Below are positions 1-8,470 of a stretch of 37,607 bases of DNA, piece by piece. The stretch covers positions 1 to 37,607 of the forward strand of contig VMTA01000002.1 in the NCBI GenBank assembly GCA_013791855.1, given 5' to 3'. The notes beneath the pieces are model-generated. The model saw only the letters and a list, made by a program, of their open reading frames with translations, was not told the DNA's origin and did no database searches. The stretch comes from Sideroxydans sp. (GTDB lineage Bacteria > Pseudomonadota > Gammaproteobacteria > Burkholderiales > Gallionellaceae). Both the position numbers and the translations under genes were made by a program. The stretch's first letter is position 1; each line of letters begins with the position of its first letter.

Positions 1-1516
1 AACTGAACGGTGCCAATGCCGAGTCGAAATTGGGCAATTGCGACTGGTCTCGATAGGGGATGCGAACATAGAACGCGCGCGGCTCCAGCGTCTGCATATA
101 GGCATTCCCAAGGAACGAGTCGTTGCGCTCGAAGATCAGCCCGCTATCCAGACTGAAGATCGGTAAAGTGCGCTGCGTGTTCGGAACATTGCTCGTGTTA
201 TTGGCATCGAGCACATAGCTGCTGTAGTGCAAGCCCAACTTCGGCGTCAAATAATAGCCAGGCTCGCTAAGCAGTGGATAGCTGATCGAGGGATTGAGCA
301 CCAAGCGCTGTCCATTCACCAAGGTCGGATGACGGTAGTCCACATATTCACTCGTGAAATTCAGCGTGCTTTTCGCAACCTGGCGGCTCGTGCTCAAAGC
401 CAGTTGCGGCTGGCGCCGATAAGGTATCGCCACCCGTGCCAGTGGATCCTGCAAGGTCTGGTAGCGCTGCACCCTGGCCGATGCGTTCCAGCCGTACCCC
501 GCATAAGACACGACACCTTCGCGCAGCAGGTTGGCTTGCGACGTGCCGCTGATCGCCCCAGCCAGATCCCGGTAATAGGCATCATCGGACACCACATTCG
601 CATCCACCGAAGCTGAAAAACCATCACCCAGATTGTGCCGATGTTTGATCCCGTAATGGGAGCGGTCTAGATTGCTTACCCGGTCTCCGTCAAGTACATC
701 GGCGTGGAACTCGCCGCTGTAGCGCGGCCGCAGATAGCGGAACTCGTTATTGAACTGGGTGCCGCGCTTGCTGATATATCGCGGCGAGAAGGTCGCATCG
801 AAATTGGGGGCGATATTCCAGAAATAGGGCAGCGTGATCTCGCTACCACCGGAGTTGGTGCTACCGAAAACAGGCCCCAGAAATCCTGAACGCTTGTCAT
901 CGTTCAGCGCGAAATCCATCCACGGGGTGTAAAGAAAGGGCACGCTCTTGAATTCGACCCTGGCGTTGTATGCAACGCCGACCTGTCTGTCGCGGTCGAG
1001 CTCCAGCGTGCTCATGCGGATCAGCCAATCGTCATTCCCGGCAGGACAGGTCGTGTAGACGGCAGAGCGGAAGGTCTGGTGGTTACGGCCTTCCATGTTC
1101 AACATCGCTGCGGTGCCGCGTGCATCGTTCTCACCGATGAAGAACTCCGGCTGCGCCATCTCGCCGACATCGAGATCAAGGTTCATCTTCAGCTTGGGGC
1201 CGCTCATCACCGTTTCACCCTGCACGATGCTCACGTTCCCGTCGGCGTACACATTCTGCTTCTCCTGTTCATAGAGCAGGTGATCGGCCTTCACGACGCG
1301 GCCCTCCTGGCGCAGCTCCACCTTGCCGCTGGCTTCCATTTGGTCGCCCTGCCGCGCTTCAATACGCTCCGCGCTGATGAATGCCACGCCCGGCTCATCC
1401 TGCGCAGGCAGTCGTTTGAAAGTGCGATCCAATTTGAGCGGCAAGGTCTCGGCGACCGCCGGACAGGTCAAGGTGAACAACAAGGAAAGTGCGAACAGGC
1501 GCGAACGGAAAAGCAT
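1..1516 (-). CDS. lptD: LPS-assembly outer-membrane protein LptD, C-terminus cut by window edge
   Basis: Outer-membrane beta-barrel that inserts lipopolysaccharide into the outer leaflet together with LptE. Reading the minus strand from the ATG at 1516 gives 505 codons without a stop up to the left edge. It opens with a signal peptide (MLFRSRLFALSLLF... ending CPAVA), then the N-terminal OstA/LptA-like jellyroll (about residues 45-150: SAERIEARQGDQMEASGKVE, ADGNVSIVQG). The barrel follows, with FLGPVFGSTNSGG and the family hallmark LEPRAFYVRIPYRDQSQLPN near residues 478-497. A Cys in YTTCPAGNDDW is one of the usual disulfide cysteines. The C-terminal barrel strands lie outside the window. It is divergent from amgK with only 59 bp between starts, an arrangement known from other proteobacteria. 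Confidence 0.95.
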   Translation of the reverse strand, partial: MLFRSRLFALSLLFTLTCPAVAETLPLKLDRTFKRLPAQDEPGVAFISAERIEARQGDQMEASGKVELRQEGRVVKADHLLYEQEKQNVYADGNVSIVQGETVMSGPKLKMNLDLDVGEMAQPEFFIGENDARGTAAMLNMEGRNHQTFRSAVYTTCPAGNDDWLIRMSTLELDRDRQVGVAYNARVEFKSVPFLYTPWMDFALNDDKRSGFLGPVFGSTNSGGSEITLPYFWNIAPNFDATFSPRYISKRGTQFNNEFRYLRPRYSGEFHADVLDGDRVSNLDRSHYGIKHRHNLGDGFSASVDANVVSDDAYYRDLAGAISGTSQANLLREGVVSYAGYGWNASARVQRYQTLQDPLARVAIPYRRQPQLALSTSRQVAKSTLNFTSEYVDYRHPTLVNGQRLVLNPSISYPLLSEPGYYLTPKLGLHYSSYVLDANNTSNVPNTQRTLPIFSLDSGLIFERNDSFLGNAYMQTLEPRAFYVRIPYRDQSQLPNFDSALAPFS

Positions 1517-1575
1517 GGGCGGGTCGGTCAAATTAAGGTGCTAAAATCGCACAAAACCCTCATTAAGGCAATCAA

Positions 1576-2559
1576 ATGCAGCGTCAACAACAGCTTACCG
1601 ACTGGCTTTCATCCCTTTTCCCCGATCAACCGTTCACCCTCGCGCCCGCTTCCGCCGACGCCAGCTTCCGCCGCTACTTCCGCGCCACCTTCGCCGATGG
1701 CTCGACCAAAGTGGTGATGGATGCCCCGCCGCAGCACGAGAACTGCGAACCGTTCCTGCACATCGGCAAGCTGTTCGAGCAGGCCGGCACCCATGTTCCT
1801 CATGTGTATGCGCAAGACCTGGCACAGGGTTTCCTGTTGTTGTCCGACCTCGGCAACACCACCTACCTGCAAGCTTTGCAGACTGAAAGTCCCAAGCAAC
1901 TTTACGCTGCGGCAACCGATGCCCTGATCAAGATACAACTCGCCTCGAAGCCGGACGAGCTGCCACCCTACGACCAAGCGCTGCTTCGTCGCGAGCTCGA
2001 CCTGTTCCCCGAGTGGTACATCGGCAAACATCTGGGTGTGACGCTCAACGACAAGCAAAAGGCCAAACTGGAGGAAGTGTTCCAGCGCATCCTCGCCAAC
2101 AACCTTGCACAGCCCTGCGTCTATGTGCACCGCGACTACCATTCGCGCAACCTGATGTTCTCCGAGCCGAATCCGGGAATATTGGATTTTCAGGACGCCG
2201 TGTACGGCCCCATCACCTATGACCTCGCCTCGCTGTTCAAGGATGCCTATGTCAAATGGGAGGAGGCTGACATCATCGACTGGCTGATCCAGTACTGGGA
2301 AAAGGCGCGCAAGGCAGGATTGCCGGTGCGCGAGGACTTCGGTGACTTCTACCGCGACTACGAGATGATGGGCGTGCAACGTCACATCAAGGTGCTGGGT
2401 ATCTTCGCCCGCCTTTATCACCGCGACGGCAAAGACGGCTACCTGAAGGACATGCCGCTGGTGATGGAATACCTGCACAAAGCCTGCGAACGCTACATCG
2501 ACCTCAAACCGCTGCTGAACATCCTGCTCGAACTCAATATGCAGGTCGAGAAGGCCTAA
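1576..2559 (+). CDS. amgK: N-acetylmuramate/N-acetylglucosamine anomeric kinase
   Basis: Aminoglycoside-phosphotransferase-fold sugar kinase of 327 aa. AmgK phosphorylates MurNAc (and GlcNAc) at the anomeric carbon with ATP in the cytoplasmic recycling route that bypasses de novo UDP-MurNAc synthesis. The catalytic loop is HRDYHSRN at 185-192 (D187 base, N192), followed by the metal-binding GILDFQDA at 201-208 (D204). The N-lobe carries ASFRRYFR near 29-36. The start is supported by AAGG seven or so bases upstream of 1576. The stop is three bases before murU, so the pair is translated together; AmgK and MurU are functional partners. By fold alone it could be another APH-family kinase, but the pairing makes AmgK the best call. 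Confidence 0.88.
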   Translation: MQRQQQLTDWLSSLFPDQPFTLAPASADASFRRYFRATFADGSTKVVMDAPPQHENCEPFLHIGKLFEQAGTHVPHVYAQDLAQGFLLLSDLGNTTYLQALQTESPKQLYAAATDALIKIQLASKPDELPPYDQALLRRELDLFPEWYIGKHLGVTLNDKQKAKLEEVFQRILANNLAQPCVYVHRDYHSRNLMFSEPNPGILDFQDAVYGPITYDLASLFKDAYVKWEEADIIDWLIQYWEKARKAGLPVREDFGDFYRDYEMMGVQRHIKVLGIFARLYHRDGKDGYLKDMPLVMEYLHKACERYIDLKPLLNILLELNMQVEKA

Positions 2560-2562
2560 TCC

Positions 2563-3276
2563 ATGCGTGCCATGATCCTGGCTGCCGGTCGCGGCGAACG
2601 CATGCGCCCGCTCACCGACCACACCCCCAAGCCGCTGCTGCAGGCGGGCGGCAAACCGCTCATCGTGTGGCACATCGAGCGGTTGGTAAGCGCGGGCATC
2701 ACCGATCTGGTCATCAACCACGCCCATCTCGGCAAACAGATCGAGCAGGCGCTGGGCGACGGTTCGCAATTCGGCGCACACATCGCATATTCGGATGAAG
2801 GTAGCGCGCTGGAAACGGCGGGCGGCATCGCGTTCGCCCTGCCTCTGCTAGGCGACGGCCCGTTCGCCGTGGTCAACGGCGACATCTGGTGCGATTACGA
2901 CTTCGGCGCGCTGCCCGCCCGTGCCGCCGCACTTTCCGCCAGCGGCGAAATGGCGCATCTGGTGCTGGTGGATAACCCCGGGCACAACCCCAAGGGTGAC
3001 TTCTTTCTCCATGAAGGCCGCCTGACAGGCTCGGCAATAGGCACACAGCATTCTGCCCTGACCTTCTCCGGTATCGGCCTGTACCAACCCGCCCTGTTCG
3101 CCAACATCCCACGCGGCAGCACAGCCCCGCTGGCACCGCTGCTGCGCGAGCAGATCGCGCTGAACAGGATAAGCGGCGAACATCATCGCGGTCTGTGGAT
3201 GGACATCGGCACCCCGCAACGGCTGGATGAACTCGACAAGCAATTGCATGCGTCGCAGAATGCGGGCCATGCCTGA
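2563..3276 (+). CDS. murU: N-acetylmuramate alpha-1-phosphate uridylyltransferase
   Basis: Nucleotidyltransferase of 237 aa that converts MurNAc-1-phosphate and UTP to UDP-MurNAc, the step after AmgK. The N-terminal signature MILAAGRGERMRPLTDHTPK (residues 4-23) binds the nucleotide; PLLQAGGKPLI follows. The sugar-phosphate side carries GSALETAGGI and VVNGDIWCD (about 96-112), with the Asp of NGD as metal ligand. DIGTPQRLDEL near 215 is the usual C-terminal motif. It overlaps the start of pepP by 8 bp. GlmU- or RmlA-type enzymes share the N-terminal motif but are longer, and RmlA has other C-terminal motifs. Confidence 0.88.
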   Translation: MRAMILAAGRGERMRPLTDHTPKPLLQAGGKPLIVWHIERLVSAGITDLVINHAHLGKQIEQALGDGSQFGAHIAYSDEGSALETAGGIAFALPLLGDGPFAVVNGDIWCDYDFGALPARAAALSASGEMAHLVLVDNPGHNPKGDFFLHEGRLTGSAIGTQHSALTFSGIGLYQPALFANIPRGSTAPLAPLLREQIALNRISGEHHRGLWMDIGTPQRLDELDKQLHASQNAGHA

Positions 3277-4573
3277 TCTCGCTCATTTCCAGCAACGTCG
3301 CCGCCGCCTTTCCGAAAGGATGGGACAGGGTATCGCCGTCATTCCGACCGCGCCCGAAGTCGCGCGCAATGCCGATGCACACTATGACTACCGCCACGAC
3401 AGCCACTTCTATTACCTCAGTGGCTTTGCCGAGCCGGAAGCGGTACTGGTGCTGATCGCCGGCAAGGCGATGCAGTCCATCCTGTTCTGTCGCGAGAAGA
3501 ATCCAGAACGCGAGATCTGGGACGGCTTTCGTAACGGCCCGGATGCCGCCGCCGAACATTTCGGTTTCGATGCCGCCTACCCCATCGCGCAACTGGATGA
3601 GAAACTGGCCGAGCTGATGGCCGACCAACCGACCCTGTATTACCCGATGGGTGCGAGCAGCGAGTGGGACGCGCGACTGCTCAAAGTGCGCGAAGCGGTG
3701 AAAGCCAAATCGCGCAGCGGCATCCAGGCACCGTCCCATCTGCGAGACGTGCAGGAGTTGTTGAACGAGATGCGCCTGATCAAGGACTACCTCGAACAGG
3801 GCATCATGCGCCGCGCCGCCACCATCTCCTGCGAGGCCCACCGCCGCGCCATGCGCTTCACGCGACCCGGCCAGTTTGAATATGAGGTGGAAGCCGAACT
3901 GTTGCACGAATTCTGCAGTCATGGCGCCCGTCATCCGGCTTACACCAGTATCGTCGCCGGCGGTGCCAATGCCTGCACGCTGCACTACGTGGGCAACAAC
4001 GCGCCGCTGCATGACGGCGATCTGTTGCTGATAGACGCGGGTTGCGAACTGGAAGGATATGCCGCCGACATCACGCGCACCTTCCCCATCAACGGCAAGT
4101 TCTCTGCCGCGCAGAAGGACGTATACCAGATTGTGCTCGCCTCGCAAGAGGCCGCCATCTCTGCCGCGCGTCCCGGCAATACGTGGGATGCGCCACATCA
4201 GGCGGCGCTGCGTGTGCTGGCACAAGGTTTCATCGACCTCAAGCTCTGTCAGGGTTCGGTGGAATCAGTGCTCGAGACCGAAAGCTACAAACAGTTCTAT
4301 ATGCACCGCACCGGCCACTGGCTGGGCATGGATGTGCATGATGTCGGCGAATACAAAGTGGACGGACAATGGCGCACGCTGCAAAGCGGCATGACGCTGA
4401 CGGTCGAGCCCGGCTGCTACATCCGCCCCGCCGACAATGTGCCGCAGGAACTGTGGAACATCGGTATCCGCATTGAGGACGATGTGCTGATCACGCCGCA
4501 CGGCAACGAGGTACTGACCCAGCAAGCGCCCAAGACTGTAGAACAGATTGAGGAGGAGATGCGCCATGAATGA
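3269..4573 (+). CDS. pepP: Xaa-Pro aminopeptidase P
   Basis: Cytoplasmic M24B metallopeptidase that removes N-terminal residues preceding proline; about 434 aa from the chosen ATG at 3269. The five dinuclear metal ligands are visible: D256 (LLIDAGCEL), D267 (AADITRTFP), H350 (HRTGHWLGMDVHD), E380 (TVEPGCYI) and E403 (GIRIEDDV). The N-terminal AMP_N domain has the hallmark YDYRHDSHFYYLSGFAEPEA. In-frame ATGs at 3227, 3248 and 3260 lie inside murU; 3269 is preferred because homologues begin near PDLAHFQQRR and the overlap with the murU stop is then 8 bp. It overlaps ubiH by ATGAATGA. The pepP-ubiH order is common in proteobacteria. Confidence 0.93.
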   Translation: MPDLAHFQQRRRRLSERMGQGIAVIPTAPEVARNADAHYDYRHDSHFYYLSGFAEPEAVLVLIAGKAMQSILFCREKNPEREIWDGFRNGPDAAAEHFGFDAAYPIAQLDEKLAELMADQPTLYYPMGASSEWDARLLKVREAVKAKSRSGIQAPSHLRDVQELLNEMRLIKDYLEQGIMRRAATISCEAHRRAMRFTRPGQFEYEVEAELLHEFCSHGARHPAYTSIVAGGANACTLHYVGNNAPLHDGDLLLIDAGCELEGYAADITRTFPINGKFSAAQKDVYQIVLASQEAAISAARPGNTWDAPHQAALRVLAQGFIDLKLCQGSVESVLETESYKQFYMHRTGHWLGMDVHDVGEYKVDGQWRTLQSGMTLTVEPGCYIRPADNVPQELWNIGIRIEDDVLITPHGNEVLTQQAPKTVEQIEEEMRHE

Positions 4574-5723
4574 GCATTACGATGTCGCCATCATCGGCGG
4601 CGGCCCGGTCGGTATCGCACTGGCACTGGCCTTGCGCGACAACGACCTCAAAGTGGCATTGCTTGAAGAACGTGAATCGGAGATCAATACCACCGACCCG
4701 CGCGCGCTGGCACTTTCCTATGGTTCGCGCCTGTTGCTGCAGAGACTGGGCGCTTGGCAGACACTGCAGAACATCAGCGGCATCAAGGTGATCGAGGTCA
4801 CGCAGAAAGACAGCTCCGGCCATACAACTTTGCGTGCCGATGATCTGAACGTGCCGGACATGGGTTATGTGCTGCCCTACACCGCGCTGCATGCGGCCCT
4901 GCAACAGGCATTGCATCAGTCCGATGTCGATTGTCTGTATGGCGCTGCCGTCAGCGACCTGTCCGCTAGCCGCGAACAGTCGACCATCCTCTACCAATAC
5001 AAAGGCGCTCAACACACGCTCACTGCAAAACTCGCCGTGGTCGCCGACGGCGGCAAACTGCTGGAAGCCAAGCACCCGCCACAGATCACCGACTACGGAC
5101 AGAGCGGCATCATCGCGCACCTCACCACCGACAGCCCTGACAACGGTGTCGCCTTCGAGCGTTTCACCGCGCAGGGCCCGATGGCCTTGCTGCCCTACAT
5201 GGACGGTTACGAACTAGTGCTGACCGCGACGCACGAACAAGCACAGACCATGTTGAACTGGGATGACACGACCTTCCTGCAATATCTGCAAGGCCACTTC
5301 GGCGAACGAGTTGGCAACTTCATCACCATCGGCAAGCGCAGCAGCTACCCCTTGCGCCTGAAGCGTGCACCCGACATCTCCTTCCCGCACACCGTACTGA
5401 TCGGCAATGCCGCACAGACTTTGCACCCCGTTGCGGGGCAAGGCTTCAACATGGGCATCCGCGACGCCTGGGAACTGGCACAAGCCATCCTCGATCACGC
5501 TCCGGACGGCATCGGCTCCGCCGCCATGTGTGCCGCCTACCGCAAGTCGCGCAATATCGACCGCAACGCGGGCATCCGCTTCACCGACGGGCTGGTGCGT
5601 CTGTTCTCCAACGACCTGCCGCTGATGGGTCCGCTGCGCTCCGCCGCGCTCAACCTGCTCGACCACATCCCGCCCGCCAAGAAGTTCGTGGCAAGGCGCA
5701 TGATGTTCGGTGCCAACGGATAA
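4566..5723 (+). CDS. ubiH: UbiH/UbiF/COQ6-family FAD-dependent ubiquinone hydroxylase
   Basis: Flavoprotein monooxygenase of 385 aa, one of the aromatic-ring hydroxylases of ubiquinone biosynthesis. It has the N-terminal FAD Rossmann motif VAIIGGGPVGIALALAL (about residues 7-23), an internal TDPRALALSYGSRLLLQRLG, and the second FAD motif VLIGNAAQTLHPVAGQGFN (about 277-295). The start at 4566 is chosen because a strong AGGAGG (4551-4556) sits nine bases upstream; an earlier in-frame ATG at 4548 lies inside pepP and has no such site. It overlaps pepP by 8 bp and the following cyclase by one base (TAATG). Neighbour pepP favours UbiH over UbiF, but the ring position it hydroxylates cannot be read from sequence. 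Confidence 0.85.
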   Translation: MNEHYDVAIIGGGPVGIALALALRDNDLKVALLEERESEINTTDPRALALSYGSRLLLQRLGAWQTLQNISGIKVIEVTQKDSSGHTTLRADDLNVPDMGYVLPYTALHAALQQALHQSDVDCLYGAAVSDLSASREQSTILYQYKGAQHTLTAKLAVVADGGKLLEAKHPPQITDYGQSGIIAHLTTDSPDNGVAFERFTAQGPMALLPYMDGYELVLTATHEQAQTMLNWDDTTFLQYLQGHFGERVGNFITIGKRSSYPLRLKRAPDISFPHTVLIGNAAQTLHPVAGQGFNMGIRDAWELAQAILDHAPDGIGSAAMCAAYRKSRNIDRNAGIRFTDGLVRLFSNDLPLMGPLRSAALNLLDHIPPAKKFVARRMMFGANG

Positions 5724-6619
5724 TGGACCACGCGCAACAGAATCTCGCCATTCTGTTCGCCGATATCAGCGGCAGTACCGCGCTGTACGACAAACTGGGC
5801 AACGAGGTCGCGCTGCACATGGTCACCCGCACGCTGACCATCCTCACTCGGGTAGCGCTCGAACATCATGGCAAGCTGATCAAGACCATCGGCGACGAGG
5901 TCATGTGTTCCTTCCCGGATGCCGTGAGCGCCATCAATGCCGCCCGCGCCATGCAGCTGGAAGTCGAACACCAGCGCCCCGGCGGCGATCATCCGATCTA
6001 TATCCGCATCGGCCTGCACTACGGCGATGTTCTGCTGGACCGCAACGATGCTTTCGGCGACACCGTGAATCTGGCGGCACGCATCACCGCCATCACGCGC
6101 GCGCGGCAGATCCTCACTTCGCAGGCCGTGATCGGCGAGCTACCGGACAAGCTGCTCAAATACACGCGTCCCCTGCATCGCACGGCATTTCGCGGCAAGC
6201 AGGAATCGTTCGATGTGTTCCAGGTGTTTTGGGAGCAGGAAGACACGACCAGCACACGCATCGGCACACAGTCGTACCGCAAGCCCGCACTATCCCGCAA
6301 TGAATTGATGCTGCGCTACGAGACCAATGTGTGCACCCTCGGCGAGCAGCGCCGCAGCGCCATACTGGGCCGCTCGGAGGATTCGGATCTGGTGATACTC
6401 GACAACCTCGCCTCGCGCCAGCACGCTCGTATCGAATTCAATTTCGGCAAGTTCCTGCTCACCGACCACAGCGCGAACGGCACTTTCGTGCGCTTCAGCG
6501 ACGGTCAGGTGATCGAGCTGAACCACCAGCAGATCGTGTTGCACGGTGCCGGTGCCATCAGCCTGGGGCGGAATTTCGAAGAAGCTGGCGGGGATGTGAT
6601 CGAGTATCTGGTGCAGTAG
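5723..6619 (+). CDS. Class III adenylate cyclase with C-terminal FHA domain
   Basis: Soluble protein of 298 aa that should make cAMP from ATP and read a phosphothreonine partner. The cyclase domain (about 6-170) has both metal aspartates, D14 (FADISGST) and D58 (KTIGDEVMC). The adenine-selecting pair is K54 and D109, and the transition-state residues are N116 and R120 (GDTVNLAAR). The catalytic set is thus complete and the specificity residues are of adenylate type. The FHA domain (about 213-285) has AILGRSEDSDLVI, SRQHARIEF (S231, R232, H234) and ANGTFV (N252-T254). There is no signal peptide or membrane helix. The ATG overlaps the ubiH stop as TAATG, so it is translated with the ubiquinone hydroxylase. 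Convergent with mpl, 4 bp apart. Confidence 0.9.
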   Translation: MDHAQQNLAILFADISGSTALYDKLGNEVALHMVTRTLTILTRVALEHHGKLIKTIGDEVMCSFPDAVSAINAARAMQLEVEHQRPGGDHPIYIRIGLHYGDVLLDRNDAFGDTVNLAARITAITRARQILTSQAVIGELPDKLLKYTRPLHRTAFRGKQESFDVFQVFWEQEDTTSTRIGTQSYRKPALSRNELMLRYETNVCTLGEQRRSAILGRSEDSDLVILDNLASRQHARIEFNFGKFLLTDHSANGTFVRFSDGQVIELNHQQIVLHGAGAISLGRNFEEAGGDVIEYLVQ

Positions 6620-6623
6620 ACGA

Positions 6624-7961
6624 TCAATCCTGCAGCCGAAGCAGCAGCTTCTCGTGTATCCCGCCGAACCCGCCGTTGCTCATCACCAGTATCTGGTCGC
6701 CTGACTTCGCCACGTTGGCGATGGCATCGATGAGTTCGTTGAGGTCGTCCTTCACCAGCGCCTTGTCGCCCAGCGGTGCCAGTGCACCGCGCGCATCCCA
6801 ACCCAGATTTCCCGCATAGCAGAAAGTCAGATCGGCATCTTTCAGACTGCCGGGCAGCGCATCTTTCATCACGCCCAGCTTCATGGTGTTGGAGCGCGGT
6901 TCCAGCACGGCGAGGATGCGTGCCGCCCCGACTTTGCGGCGCAGACCGGCCACCGTGGTATCGATGGCGGTGGGGTGATGTGCGAAGTCGTCATACACGG
7001 TGATGCCGTTGATCGTACCGCGCACTTCCATGCGGCGCTTCACGTTCTTGAATTCTCCCAAGGCCGCCAAGCCTTGCGCGACCGGCACACCGGCATGCCG
7101 CGCCGCGGCCAGCGCGGCCAGCGCGTTCATGCGGTTGTGCTCACCCATCAGCTCCCATTGCAGCTTGCCTTGCAGTTTGCCGTTGAACGACACCTGTTCT
7201 TGCTCGTCGATGTTCCATCCATCGTCGCTGCCGAACTTCTCCACCGGTGTCCAGCAGCCGCGCTGGATTACACGCTGCAGCGATTCCTCTCGGCCATTGC
7301 TCACCACCAGCCCGTTGCCCGGCACAGTGCGCACCAGATGATGGAACTGCGTTTCGATGGCATTCAGGTCGGCAAAGATGTCGGCGTGGTCGAACTCCAG
7401 ATTGTTCAATACTGCGGTGCGCGGACGGTAGTGCACGAACTTGGAGCGCTTGTCGAAGAAGGCGGTGTCGTATTCGTCCGCCTCGATCACGAAGAACGGC
7501 GACTCGGTGATGCGCGCCGAGATGCCGAAGTTCTGCGGCACGCCGCCGATCAGGAAGCCCGGATTCAGCCCCGCGTATTCCAGTATCCACGCCAGCATGG
7601 ACGTAGTGGTGGTCTTGCCGTGCGTGCCCGCCACACCCAGCACCCACTTGTCGCGCAGCAAAGTATCCGCCAGCCACTGCGGGCCGGAAACATAAGGCAG
7701 TCCGCGATTCAAGATCTCTTCCATCAGCGCATTGCCGCGCGACACCACGTTGCCGATGACGAACACGTCCGGCTTCAGCTCAAGCTGCTCGATGCCGAAA
7801 CCCTCGATCAGCTCGATGCCTTGTTCGATCAGTTGCGTACTCATCGGCGGATAGACGTTCGCATCGCAACCGGTGACGCGATAACCCGATTGCTTGGCGA
7901 TGGCGGCGATGCCGCCCATGAAGGTGCCGCAGATGCCGAGGATATGGATGTGTTTGCTCAT
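6624..7961 (-). CDS. mpl: UDP-N-acetylmuramate:L-alanyl-gamma-D-glutamyl-meso-diaminopimelate ligase
   Basis: Mur-ligase-family enzyme of 445 aa that attaches the recycled murein tripeptide to UDP-MurNAc. The N-terminal domain has HILGICGTFMGGIAAIAK (6-23), the ATP loop is GVAGTHGKTTTTS (109-121), and the middle domain has VIEADEYDTAFFDKRSKF and EFDHADIF; DDFAHHPTAI marks the C-terminal domain. GICGTFMG and the length fit Mpl rather than MurC. It starts 3 bp after the stop of the DUF486 gene, so the two are probably cotranscribed. With amgK and murU on the other strand, this window carries both the sugar and the peptide arms of peptidoglycan recycling. Confidence 0.93.
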   Translation of the reverse strand: MSKHIHILGICGTFMGGIAAIAKQSGYRVTGCDANVYPPMSTQLIEQGIELIEGFGIEQLELKPDVFVIGNVVSRGNALMEEILNRGLPYVSGPQWLADTLLRDKWVLGVAGTHGKTTTTSMLAWILEYAGLNPGFLIGGVPQNFGISARITESPFFVIEADEYDTAFFDKRSKFVHYRPRTAVLNNLEFDHADIFADLNAIETQFHHLVRTVPGNGLVVSNGREESLQRVIQRGCWTPVEKFGSDDGWNIDEQEQVSFNGKLQGKLQWELMGEHNRMNALAALAAARHAGVPVAQGLAALGEFKNVKRRMEVRGTINGITVYDDFAHHPTAIDTTVAGLRRKVGAARILAVLEPRSNTMKLGVMKDALPGSLKDADLTFCYAGNLGWDARGALAPLGDKALVKDDLNELIDAIANVAKSGDQILVMSNGGFGGIHEKLLLRLQD

Positions 7962-7964
7962 GGA

Positions 7965-8318
7965 TTACGTTCTGAAAATAAAATACACCGCGCCCACCAG
8001 GCACAGTCCCGCCCACAGATAGTCCAGCTTCAACGGCTGATTCATATACATCACCGCGAACGGCACGAAGATGGTCAGCGTGATGACTTCCTGCAATATC
8101 TTCAACTGACCCAGACTGAGCTGAGTGTAGCCGATACGGTTGGCCGGCACCTGCAGCAGGTATTCAAAAAGTGCGATGCCCCAACTCACCAACGCTGCCA
8201 CATACCAGGGCGAGGTCGCCATGTTCTTCAGATGGCCGTACCAGGCGAAGGTCATGAACAGGTTGGACACGGCGAGCATCATCGCCGTGATCAGCAACGG
8301 ATTGGATAGATGGTTCAT
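7965..8318 (-). CDS. DMT-superfamily small membrane protein (DUF486)
   Basis: Integral membrane protein of 117 aa with four predicted helices (about 7-27, 37-57, 73-93, 97-115); transport substrate unknown. The pattern NLFMTFAWYGHLKN, SWGIALFEYLLQVPANRIGY, LKILQEVITLTIFV and LWAGLCLVGAVYFIFR is typical of the DUF486 family. Its ATG at 8318 lies only 3 bp from the terminal inverted repeat of the element at 8322-8466. Reading out of that element, AGAGG (8329-8333 complement) sits ten bases before the ATG, so the element's own end appears to supply the ribosome binding site. mpl follows after 3 bp. Confidence 0.85.
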   Translation of the reverse strand: MNHLSNPLLITAMMLAVSNLFMTFAWYGHLKNMATSPWYVAALVSWGIALFEYLLQVPANRIGYTQLSLGQLKILQEVITLTIFVPFAVMYMNQPLKLDYLWAGLCLVGAVYFIFRT

Positions 8319-8321
8319 GTT

Positions 8322-8466
8322 AAGGGTGCCTCTAATAATCCAAACTTCGTTGCAATACTGCGTTACTCACAAAAAATCACTCCTTACATATCAATCATAT
8401 GCTGCGTCGCGATTTTTTGCTCGCGCCTTGTCTTGCTTAGAATTTTGAATTATTAGAGGCACCCTT
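8322..8466. mobile_element. MITE-like element with 26-bp terminal inverted repeats
   Basis: The left end at 8322-8347 and the reverse complement of the right end at 8441-8466 match at 24 of 26 bases (both begin AAGGGTGCCTCTAATAAT). The 93-bp interior is AT-richer than its surroundings and has no coding capacity, so the element is non-autonomous. It occupies nearly the whole gap between two minus-strand genes: 4 bp from the stop at 8471 and 3 bp from the ATG at 8318. No clear target-site duplication is visible (left flank ends TGTT, right flank begins GAGG). The transposase family that mobilises it cannot be named from this window. Confidence 0.85.
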
Positions 8467-8470
8467 GAGG

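Noticed and set aside
3227-3268. Earlier in-frame ATG codons for pepP
   Set aside because: They would extend the protein into murU with residues unlike the PepP N-terminus and no better ribosome site.
8318-8470. Target-site duplication of the inverted-repeat element
   Set aside because: Flanks TGTT and GAGG do not match, so no duplication is claimed; the element call rests on the inverted ends only.
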